From positions 1,178,001-1,242,000 of the forward strand of contig NZ_JAVDYG010000001.1 of the NCBI RefSeq assembly GCF_031458325.1: a stretch of 64,000 nt of DNA, in the 5' to 3' direction. Position numbers and translations under genes: made by a program. Below are positions 57,233 to 64,000 of this stretch, in pieces (position 1 is the stretch's first letter; every line of letters starts with the position of its first letter). The notes under the pieces were generated by a model. It was not told the DNA's origin and searched no databases. It saw only the letters and a program-made list of their open reading frames with translations. Source of the stretch: Nocardioides marmoribigeumensis. Its GTDB lineage: Bacteria; Actinomycetota; Actinomycetes; Propionibacteriales; Nocardioidaceae.

Positions 57233-57937
57233 ATGAGCACGCACATCGGCGCGAAGGCCGGCGAGATCGCACCCCACGTCCTCATGCCCGGCGACCCGTT
57301 GCGAGCCAGGTGGATCGCGGAGAACTTCCTGGACGACGCGACCTGCTACTCCGAGGTGCGCGGGATGTACGGCTTCACCGGCACCTGGAAGGGGCAGCCG
57401 GTCTCGGTGCAGGGCTCCGGCATGGGCATGCCGTCGATCTCGATCTACGTCAACGAGCTGTTCACGGACTACGACGTCCGGTCGGTCACCCGCGTCGGCT
57501 CCTGCGGCGCGCTCTCCGAGGAGCTCGAGCTGCGTGACCTGGTCATCGCCAGCGGCGCCTGCACCGACTCCTCGATGAACCGGATCACCTTCGAGGGCCT
57601 CGACTACGCGCCGGTCGCCGACTTCGACCTGCTCCGCCGCGCGTGGGAGGCCTCCCAGGGCCTGCCCGTCACCGCCAAGGTCGGGCTGATCATGAGCAGC
57701 GACTCCTTCTACGCCTCGCGACCCGAGCTCACCAGCCGCATGGCGGAGTACGGCGTGCTGGCCGTCGAGATGGAGGCCGCCGCCCTCTACACGCTGGCCG
57801 CCAAGCACAAGCGCAAGGCGCTCGCGGTCTGCACGGTCTCCGACCACATCCTCACCGGGGCCGAGACCACGGCGGCCGAGCGGCAGGAGACCTTCGGCCA
57901 CATGGTCGACGTCGCGCTCTCGGCGATGCTGTCCTGA
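57233..57937 (+). CDS. deoD: Purine-nucleoside phosphorylase, DeoD type
   Basis: 234 residues. Hexameric PNP pattern: [20 protein letters not shown] with the phosphate-binding Gly/Arg, [39 protein letters not shown] (ribose-binding Glu) and [10 protein letters not shown] (catalytic Asp). It phosphorolyses purine nucleosides, salvaging bases and ribose-1-phosphate. It is divergent from nudC with only 26 bp between the start codons. It does not belong to the Rv3196-Rv3202c-like block, so it marks a break in that synteny, as does the next pair of genes. Confidence 0.93.
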   Translation: MSTHIGAKAGEIAPHVLMPGDPLRARWIAENFLDDATCYSEVRGMYGFTGTWKGQPVSVQGSGMGMPSISIYVNELFTDYDVRSVTRVGSCGALSEELELRDLVIASGACTDSSMNRITFEGLDYAPVADFDLLRRAWEASQGLPVTAKVGLIMSSDSFYASRPELTSRMAEYGVLAVEMEAAALYTLAAKHKRKALAVCTVSDHILTGAETTAAERQETFGHMVDVALSAMLS

Positions 57938-57989
57938 TCGCTCCCCCGATGCAGGCAACCCTGCTCGGGGTCGCGGCGTGTAGGGGGTC

Positions 57990-58541
57990 ATGGACGGACA
58001 GACCGTGACCGCACGGCCACCCACCGCCCCTTCCCCCGAGGAGGGGTTCGAGGACTGGGTCCTCGCCAGCGGCGCCCGCCACAAGCGGCTGGCCTACCTG
58101 CTGACCGGGGACCTGCACGAGGCCGAGGACCTGCTCCAGACGGCGTACGCCAAGGTGCTGCCGAGGTGGAGCCGGGTCTCGGCCTACGACTCTCCCGACG
58201 CCTACGTGCGTCGGGTCATGGTCAACCTGCGCACCTCGCGCTGGCGGCGGCTGCGCGACCGCGAGTGGACGACCGAGGCGGTGCCCGAGCCGCGCTCCTC
58301 GACCCCGGACCTGTCCTCCCTGGTCGTCGAGTCCGACGCGCTGCTGCTGGCGCTGCGCCGGCTGCCCGCGCGCCAGCGGGCCGCGGTCGTGCTGCGGCAC
58401 TGGTGCGACCTGTCCGAGGCGGAGACCGCCTCGGTCATGGGCTGCTCGCCCGGCACCGTCAAGAGCACCACCTCGCGCGGCCTCGCCGCCCTGCGCGGCC
58501 ACCTGACCGACCCCGACCTCCGGGAGGGAGGCACCGCATGA
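57990..58541 (+). CDS. ECF sigma factor, actinobacterial SigE family
   Basis: 183 residues. Region 2: FEDWVLASGARHKRLAYLLTGDLHEAEDLLQTAYAKVLPRW, then DSPDAYVRRVMVNLRTSRWRR; region 4: ALRRLPARQRAAVVLRHWCDLSEAETASVMGCSPGTVKSTTSRGLAALR. This matches the SigE-family (TIGR02983-like) ECF group rather than classical stress SigE. The stop overlaps the next start as ATGA, so the following membrane protein is coupled and is the likely anti-sigma or sensor partner. TAGGGG lies 3 nt before the ATG, with GGGG as a possible ribosome site. Target promoters are unknown. Confidence 0.9.
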   Translation: MDGQTVTARPPTAPSPEEGFEDWVLASGARHKRLAYLLTGDLHEAEDLLQTAYAKVLPRWSRVSAYDSPDAYVRRVMVNLRTSRWRRLRDREWTTEAVPEPRSSTPDLSSLVVESDALLLALRRLPARQRAAVVLRHWCDLSEAETASVMGCSPGTVKSTTSRGLAALRGHLTDPDLREGGTA

Positions 58542-59650
58542 CCACCACCGACCCCCTGCACGACGCCTTCGACGACCTGGCCCGCCGGGCAGACCTGGAC
58601 CCTGCCCCCGACCGGCTCGCCGGCATCGCCCGCAAGCGCCGGGCCCAGCGCGACCGCCGCCTGGGCGCGGGCGCCGGCCTCGCGGTGCTCGCGGTCGTCG
58701 CCGGCCTCGGCATGCCTCACCTGCCGAGTGGGAGCCCCGACCGCGACGCCACCGTCGCCACCACCGCCCCGAGCCCGTCCAGAGGGCCCGACCTCGGGCT
58801 GGAGGTCCAGCTGCACGTCACGCCCACGGTCGGCGACGGGTTCCGCGTGAGCCTCGACGTCACGGGGACCGCCATGCCGGTGGTCGACCGCCGCACCGGC
58901 CGGCCGGTCGAAGGGGGTGGGGTCCGCGGGACCCGGATCCTGCTCGACGGCAAGGAGGTCCGCGGCACGGACGCCGGTGACGTCGAGTGCTCGACGACGG
59001 GTGCTCCGGAGCGCTACGACCAGACGTTCGGCCCGTTCACCGTCGACATCCCGCCGGGCGACCACACGGTGCGCGCTGTGGCCGGGTGGTGCGACGCCAC
59101 CGGTGAGGTCCGCCAGGCCGTGGACGAGGACGAGGCCTACTACCTCGGGGAGTCGACCGTCGTCGACCGCGCCCGCCAGGACGTCGACGGCGACGGCACG
59201 CCCGAGCAGCTGGTGCTGGTCGACGAGGGCACCGACTCCGTCCTCCGCGTCCACGGCTCCGTGGACGGCGTCGTGAGCCTCCAGGCCGCGGACCCGGTCC
59301 GGGTCTCCGGTGTCGAGGACCTGGACGGGGACGGCGACCAGGAGGTGCTGGTCGACGTGCGCTGGCGCTCGGTCACCGCACTCGTGCTGGTGACGCTCGA
59401 CGGAGGACGTCCGGCGCTGGTGACCTCCCCACCGGAGGGTCCACGGCGCTACTCCGGGGTGGTGGACGGCGACTTCCACGGCACGACGCTCATCGACGGC
59501 GTGCTGACCACCTGGGAGGGCCCGGGCGACGGCCGCCGCGTCGGTCCGGTCGACGGCGGCACCTGGGTGCTCGAGGGGACGCGGCTGCGGCTGGTGCCCT
59601 TCGGTCGGCCGACCTGCGCCGGCGTGGACGTCAGGCCGGCCCCGTGCTGA
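58538..59650 (+). CDS. Membrane-anchored partner of the ECF sigma factor, with FG-GAP/Ca-binding repeats
   Basis: 370 residues. A short cytoplasmic part (HDAFDDLARRADLDPAPDRLAGIARKRRAQRDRR) is followed by one membrane helix (about 42-60, AGLAVLAVVAGLGM) and a large extracytoplasmic domain. Within it, QDVDGDGTPEQLVLVDEG and EDLDGDGDQEVLVDV are DxDGDG loops of FG-GAP/integrin-like repeats that usually bind Ca2+. An ordinary zinc anti-sigma motif (HxxxCxxC) is absent. Coupled translation with the sigma gene suggests it regulates the sigma factor, possibly sensing ions outside. The end overlaps adnB by 20 nt (convergent). Confidence 0.78.
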   Translation: MTTTDPLHDAFDDLARRADLDPAPDRLAGIARKRRAQRDRRLGAGAGLAVLAVVAGLGMPHLPSGSPDRDATVATTAPSPSRGPDLGLEVQLHVTPTVGDGFRVSLDVTGTAMPVVDRRTGRPVEGGGVRGTRILLDGKEVRGTDAGDVECSTTGAPERYDQTFGPFTVDIPPGDHTVRAVAGWCDATGEVRQAVDEDEAYYLGESTVVDRARQDVDGDGTPEQLVLVDEGTDSVLRVHGSVDGVVSLQAADPVRVSGVEDLDGDGDQEVLVDVRWRSVTALVLVTLDGGRPALVTSPPEGPRRYSGVVDGDFHGTTLIDGVLTTWEGPGDGRRVGPVDGGTWVLEGTRLRLVPFGRPTCAGVDVRPAPC

Positions 59651-62600
59651 GCAGCTCCTCCAGCTCCGCGCGGCCGGGGAGGTCGTCGACCTCGACGACC
59701 TGTCCGTCGCGGACGTAGCAGAACGCCGCACGGACGCGGTGCAGCGGGAGGTCGTGCAGCTCGGCCCACGCCACGCGGTAGACCGCCAGCTGGAGCGGGT
59801 CGGCGCTGTGGGACCGGCTGGTCTTCCAGTCGACCAGCAGCCACGAGCCGTCGTCCTCGGGGAACGCGGCGTCGATGCGGCCGCGGACGACCTGGCCGGC
59901 GAGCACGAGCGCGAACGGCTGCTCGAGCACGGCACCCTTGCGGTCGGCGAACGGGCCCGCGCGGAAGCGGTCGGCGAGCTCCTGCAGGTCGGCGTCGTCG
60001 GCGAAGTCGGGGTCTCCGCGGCCCGCGACGTCGTCGAGGTCGAGCAGCACCTCCTGCCGTGCACCGAGGAAGTGCTCGACCCACGCGTGGAACCGCGTGC
60101 CGGCTCGCGCCGAGGGCGCGGGCGGCGTCGGCATCGGACGCGCGAGCCTGGCGGCGAACCCCTCGGGGTCGTCGCGCAGCTCGGACAGCGCGGTGGCGGA
60201 CAGGGCCTGGGGCAGCGTCAGCTCGACGGTCGCGGCGGCCCGTGCCCGTGCCTCGGCGAGCAGGCGTCCGGCCTCGGCGTCCCAGGCCGCGACGAGGTCG
60301 GCCTCCTCGGCGCTCAGCCCGGTCGCGGGGTCGGTGGTCGGGGCCGCCCACTCCGCGACGACCCGCTCGGCGAGCGCGAGACGGCGCAGGGTCTCGGTGG
60401 TGTGCTCCTCCGGCGGCCAGGGGACCCGGGTGGGCTGCTCGTCGCAGGGGTTGGGGTCGCCCTTGGCCGGCTGGTCGGGCCACACCGGGAGCGGACCGTC
60501 CACGACGCCCGCGGCGACCTGGTCCTCGAGGAACGCACGGACCGTGCGCTGGTAGTCCGACGGGCCGCGCGGCGTCTTGAGCGAGGGCGCCCAGACGTGG
60601 GAGGTCACGACCAGCAGGTGGCGGGGCCGCGTCATCGCGACGTAGCCCAGGCGCAGCTCCTCGGTCGCGGCGTGCGCCTTGAACCGCGCGGCGTGGTCGG
60701 CGAGGTCCTCGCGGCTCCACCCGACCAGCCCGGGCAGGTCGAGCCGGTCGCCGCGCAGCTCGGTCGGGAGGACCGGAGCGCTGGTGAACCACTTGGAGCC
60801 CGCGCGCCCCGAGGGGAACCGCGACTGGCACACGCCCACGAGGAAGACCGCGTCCCACTCCAGGCCCTTGGCCTTGTGGACCGTGAGCAGCTTGACCGTG
60901 TCGGCGGCGCTCGGCGTCGCGACCTCCATGCCGTCCTCGTCCTCCTCGGCGGAGAGGTAGGACAGCAGGGCGGTCAGGCTGACCTCGCCGTCGATCGCCC
61001 GGAAGTCCGCGACCGCGCGCACGAACAGGTCGAGGTTGTCGCGCCGCGCGCGCGCGGCCGGGCTCACCGACGAGGCCAGCTCGACGTCGACCCCCGTGGT
61101 GTCGACGATGCGGCGCACCAGGTCGAGCAGGGGCTCGCCGACGTGGTGACGCAGCCGCGCCAGCTCACCCGACAGCAGGGAGAACCGCTCGAGCGCCTCG
61201 GCGGAGTAGGCACCCCGCTCCGGCTCGCCCGGGTCGTCCACGGCGTCGGCGAGCGAGACCACCTCGGTCGGGTCGGCCCCGGCCACGGCGTCGGCCAGCG
61301 CCCCGGCGAGGTCGTCGACCTCGCCTGCGGGGCGTCGGCCGGCCAGCTCGAGGGCGCGGGCGCCGAGCAGCGCCAGGTCGCGGGTGCCGATCGCCCACCG
61401 GGGCCCGGTGAGCAGCGTGAGCATCGCGGCGTTGTCGGTGAGGTCCTCGAGCAGGCTGAGCGTCGCGACGACGTCGGCCACCTCGGGGAGCTCGAGCAAC
61501 CCCTTGAGCCCGACGATCTCGACCGGGACCTCGTGGCGCACGAGCTCCTCGTAGACCGCGGCCGCGTGCTTGTTGTCGCGGGTGAGCACCCCGATCTCGT
61601 TCCAGGCACCGAAGCGCTCGTGGGCGGCGACGACCTGCTCGGGCAACCACGCCAGCTCCTCGGCGTAGGTCGTGAAGGCCTCCGCGCGGATCTCGCCCGG
61701 GGCGGCGTCGGGCTTGGGGCGGAGGGGCTGGACGCCCGGGGAGTCGGCGTAGAGCGGGCCGGCGAGCCGGTTGGCCAGCTCGAGCACGAGCCGGTCGGAA
61801 CGACGGTTGGTGGGCAGGCTGAACCGCGCGACGTCGGTCGAGCCGCCGGCGTCGGGGAAGGCCTCGCCGAAGCGGCGGATGTTGGAGACCGAGGCCCCGC
61901 GCCAGCCGTAGATCGCCTGGTTGGGGTCGCCGACCGCCATCACGGCGTGGCCGCGACCGGTCTCGACGGTGGGTCCGGAGAACAGCCGGCCGAGCATGAG
62001 CGCCTGGGCGACCGAGGTGTCCTGGTACTCGTCGAGGAGCACCACCGTGAAGCGTGCGCGCTCGGCCTCGCCGACCTCGGGGCAGGTGTCGGCCAGCCGC
62101 GCACCCAGCGAGATCTGGTCGGAGAACTCCATCAGGCCGAGGCGACGCTTGAGGGAGCGGTAGTCGCGCACGAGGTGGAGCAGCTCGTCGCGCTGGTCGA
62201 ACACGCGCAGCGCCTTGGCGAGGTCGTCCTGGTGCCCCTTGAGCGTGGAGACGGCCAGGGCCTCGGCGATGCGCAGACGCTCCCGGTCCTGCAGGGCGGT
62301 CACCTCGGCGGGGTCGACGAGGTGCTCCGACATCGCGGCGTCGAGCGCGAGGAGGTAGGAGATCACCGTGCCGGGGTGCTCGCTGAGGTGCCGGACCTCG
62401 CGGGTGTGCCGGCTGATCACACGGGCGGCGAGCTGGTGCCGGGCCGCCTCGGTGATCACCCGGGTGTCGGGCTCGTGCCCGATGCGCAGGCCGTGGTCGG
62501 TGAGCAGGCTCGCGGCGTAGGAGTTGTAGGTCGCGATCGTCGGCTCGAGCGGCTCGGTCTCGGCGTCGGGGTCGCCGCCGACGGCCGCCTGGTCGAGCCC

Positions 62601-62879
62601 GGCCGCGGCGAGCGCCTGACGCACGCGGGTGGCCAGCTCGGAGGCGGCCTTGGTCGTGAAGGTCAGGCCCAGGACCTCCTCGGGGCGGACGCGACCGGTG
62701 CCGACCAGCCACACCACCCGGGCGGCCATGAGGGTGGTCTTGCCGGAGCCGGCGCCGGCGATCACCACGGCCGGGGCGAGGTCGGCGGTGACCGCCTCGA
62801 ACTGCTCGGGGCTCAGGGGGAACGCGGCGTGCATGAACGCCTGCAGCTCCTCGGGCGTGCGCAGCCGCGGCGTGCTCAC
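59631..62879 (-). CDS. adnB: Helicase-nuclease AdnB (UvrD/RecB-like)
   Basis: 1,082 residues. Helicase motifs: Walker A AVVIAGAGSGKTTLMAARV (about 27-45), FTTKAASELATRV, DEYQDTSVAQALML, VGDPNQAIYGWRGAS, RFSLPTNRRSDRL and LLTVHKAKGLEWDAVFLVGV, with YVAMTRPRHLLVV as motif VI. The C-terminal PD-(D/E)XK nuclease has GRIDAAFPEDDGSWLLVDWKTSR and QLAVYRVAWAEL. AdnAB resects double-strand ends in actinobacteria in the role of RecBCD/AddAB. The GTG at 62879 overlaps the adnA stop (GTGA), matching the Rv3202c-Rv3201c order. The frame is open to 63740 upstream only because it shadows adnA. Confidence 0.93.
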   Translation of the reverse strand: MSTPRLRTPEELQAFMHAAFPLSPEQFEAVTADLAPAVVIAGAGSGKTTLMAARVVWLVGTGRVRPEEVLGLTFTTKAASELATRVRQALAAAGLDQAAVGGDPDAETEPLEPTIATYNSYAASLLTDHGLRIGHEPDTRVITEAARHQLAARVISRHTREVRHLSEHPGTVISYLLALDAAMSEHLVDPAEVTALQDRERLRIAEALAVSTLKGHQDDLAKALRVFDQRDELLHLVRDYRSLKRRLGLMEFSDQISLGARLADTCPEVGEAERARFTVVLLDEYQDTSVAQALMLGRLFSGPTVETGRGHAVMAVGDPNQAIYGWRGASVSNIRRFGEAFPDAGGSTDVARFSLPTNRRSDRLVLELANRLAGPLYADSPGVQPLRPKPDAAPGEIRAEAFTTYAEELAWLPEQVVAAHERFGAWNEIGVLTRDNKHAAAVYEELVRHEVPVEIVGLKGLLELPEVADVVATLSLLEDLTDNAAMLTLLTGPRWAIGTRDLALLGARALELAGRRPAGEVDDLAGALADAVAGADPTEVVSLADAVDDPGEPERGAYSAEALERFSLLSGELARLRHHVGEPLLDLVRRIVDTTGVDVELASSVSPAARARRDNLDLFVRAVADFRAIDGEVSLTALLSYLSAEEDEDGMEVATPSAADTVKLLTVHKAKGLEWDAVFLVGVCQSRFPSGRAGSKWFTSAPVLPTELRGDRLDLPGLVGWSREDLADHAARFKAHAATEELRLGYVAMTRPRHLLVVTSHVWAPSLKTPRGPSDYQRTVRAFLEDQVAAGVVDGPLPVWPDQPAKGDPNPCDEQPTRVPWPPEEHTTETLRRLALAERVVAEWAAPTTDPATGLSAEEADLVAAWDAEAGRLLAEARARAAATVELTLPQALSATALSELRDDPEGFAARLARPMPTPPAPSARAGTRFHAWVEHFLGARQEVLLDLDDVAGRGDPDFADDADLQELADRFRAGPFADRKGAVLEQPFALVLAGQVVRGRIDAAFPEDDGSWLLVDWKTSRSHSADPLQLAVYRVAWAELHDLPLHRVRAAFCYVRDGQVVEVDDLPGRAELEELLSTGPA

Positions 62880-64000
62880 GACAGCACCGTCCCGCGGTTC
62901 TGGGCCGGGCAGAGCCGGCGGAACTCGCAGCGCTCGCAGTGGCTGCCCGGCGTCGCCGGGAAGTCCTCGTCGCGGACCAGCCGCGCGGCCGCGGCGAGCT
63001 GTCGCTCCACGACCCGCAGGCCGTCGTCGCCGGGCGCCTGGGGGTCCTGCTGCTGCACCTTGGGCGCGTGGGCGGCGCCCTTGCCCGCACCGACGCGCAG
63101 GTGGACCAGCTCGGCCCCGCCACTGGCGCCGCGCGTGCCGAGCAGCTCGTCGAAGCCGCCGTGGTCGACGGCCAGCTGGTAGACGCCGAGCTGCGGGTTG
63201 TCCGGGATCTTGTTGTCGGGCGGGGGGTACTTCCCGGTCTTGAAGTCGATCACGACCACCCGGCCGTCCTCGTCGACCTCGAGCCGGTCGGCGGCGCCCC
63301 GCAGCCGCACCCGCTCTCCGCCGACGGTCAGCTCGACGGTGAAGCCCTGCTCGGCGGCGACCACCCGGCGGGCCGACGGCCGGCGGCTCCAGGTCAGGAA
63401 GCGCTCGAGCGCGGCCCGGGCCTCGGCCCGCTCGCGCGGTCCCGACCACGGCGTGCGGAACTGGATCTGCTGCCACACCGCGTCGACGTGCGCCATCAGG
63501 GCGTCGACGCTCACGTCGGGGTCGATCTCGCCCTTGACGTAGCGGTCGACGATGGTGTGCACGACCTTGCCGAAGCCCTGGGCCTGGGTCGTCGCGTTGC
63601 GCCCACCCGCCTCGCGCTCGAGGAACCACTGGGCCGGGCAGCGCTGGAGCCCCTCGAGCGCGCTGGCGCTCAGCGCCACGGGACGGTCCTCGGGACGGAC
63701 CGGCGTGCTCGCGCGGCTGCGGCCCCGCACGCCCCACCACGAGGCCGGGTCGGCAGCCGGCGCGACCGGACGCTCCCCCACGCGCTCCTGCGCGAGCCGC
63801 GCGAGCCGGCGTACGGCGGCCTCCCGCAGCGCGGGCGACCGGCTCTCGTCGGCGGCGGTGCGGCGCAGGTCGGCGACGAGCCCGTCGAGCGAGAGCGGCC
63901 GGACGGGCCGGCCGACGACGGCGCGCGCCTCGACCCCGAGCTCGGCGGTGAAGCGGGAGGGCTGGTCGCCGTCGTCGTCCGGCGAGGCCACCGCGGTGAC
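62876..64000 (-). CDS. adnA: Helicase-nuclease AdnA, C-terminal nuclease part (5' end beyond the window)
   Basis: About 374 residues of the C-terminus are visible and the frame is open at the right edge; the GTG at 63991 is internal, since TAVASPDDDGDQPSRFTAELG reads through it as in the linker of homologues. The nuclease domain has ALEGLQRCPAQWFLERE (first Fe-S Cys), AADRLEVDEDGRVVVIDFKTGK, NPQLGVYQLA and a C-terminal HCERCEFRRLCPA, completing a four-Cys iron-sulfur site of AddB/AdnA type. It pairs with AdnB in double-strand break resection. Overlaps adnB by 4 nt. Confidence 0.9.
   Translation of the reverse strand, partial: VTAVASPDDDGDQPSRFTAELGVEARAVVGRPVRPLSLDGLVADLRRTAADESRSPALREAAVRRLARLAQERVGERPVAPAADPASWWGVRGRSRASTPVRPEDRPVALSASALEGLQRCPAQWFLEREAGGRNATTQAQGFGKVVHTIVDRYVKGEIDPDVSVDALMAHVDAVWQQIQFRTPWSGPRERAEARAALERFLTWSRRPSARRVVAAEQGFTVELTVGGERVRLRGAADRLEVDEDGRVVVIDFKTGKYPPPDNKIPDNPQLGVYQLAVDHGGFDELLGTRGASGGAELVHLRVGAGKGAAHAPKVQQQDPQAPGDDGLRVVERQLAAAARLVRDEDFPATPGSHCERCEFRRLCPAQNRGTVLS

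Noticed and set aside
59739..63182. Open frame of about 1,147 codons opposite adnB
   Set aside because: It mirrors the GC-rich third positions of adnB and shows no recognisable motif or ribosome site.

Overview
The window is high-GC bacterial DNA from an actinobacterium, most likely a member of the Nocardioidaceae (Nocardioides or a close relative). Clade markers are WhiB7 with an AT-hook tail, an SsgA-like protein, UvrD2, mycoredoxin, AdnAB, GabD2-type succinate-semialdehyde dehydrogenase, DUF3263/DUF5999/DUF5679/DUF5709 proteins, and many genes whose start codon lies 6-7 nt after a TANNNT -10 box (leaderless-type promoters). The genus is an inference from gene content. No plasmid, prophage or CRISPR structure is seen. 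Coding density is very high, with many 4-nt (GTGA/ATGA) overlaps.

Layout. 0-11 kb: a helicase-associated protein (3-1475) and the XPB-type helicase (9497-11131), which normally neighbour each other, are separated here by about 8 kb. That insert holds a DinB-like protein, a catabolic operon (semialdehyde dehydrogenase, class III aminotransferase, FAD amine/amino-acid oxidase), a decayed SulP transporter, a Ca2+/H+ exchanger and an MscS channel. 11-17 kb: small housekeeping genes, then two secreted proteins: a GH43 glycosidase and a CHAP hydrolase with eight 36-residue repeats. 17-26.5 kb: a full molybdenum-hydroxylase (Cox-like) operon whose large subunit has the form II active-site motif, with coxG, XdhC/CoxI, CoxE, CoxD, a MocA-like cytidylyltransferase and a GntR/UTRA regulator. 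26.6-35 kb: a MacB-like ABC exporter, lipoproteins, an SOS-boxed AlkB-like dioxygenase, a 13E12/DUF222 HNH protein with an SOS-like box, and a lower-GC pair of exported proteins. 35-48 kb: groEL with two CIRCE operators, trehalose genes otsB and otsA, a PHA-synthase-like hydrolase, an SGNH lipoprotein, ung, a MarR/extradiol dioxygenase divergent pair, gabD2, and sporulation/regulatory small genes. 48-64 kb: tRNA-Thr, then a block syntenic with M. tuberculosis Rv3196-Rv3202c (TOMM-like protein, ABC1 kinase, whiB7, uvrD2, mrx1, nudC, adnBA). The block is interrupted by an IS110-family element and by deoD plus an ECF sigma/membrane-partner pair.

How the genes work together. DNA repair and genome maintenance recur: XPB pair, AlkB-like, Ung, UvrD2, AdnAB, and the HNH protein under a probable LexA site. 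Stress control is well marked at sequence level: CIRCE at groEL, a probable uORF-attenuator-promoter arrangement at whiB7, a LexA palindrome at the AlkB-like gene, and palindromes over the MarR/dioxygenase and gabD2 promoters. The strongest candidates for new biology are the whiB7 leader (a 73-codon uORF, a terminator hairpin and an 8-bp alternative pairing that the terminating ribosome could block), the repeat architecture of the CHAP protein, the serine-nucleophile PHA-synthase-like protein with a histone-like tail, and the orphan TOMM-like protein in a conserved repair/redox neighbourhood.
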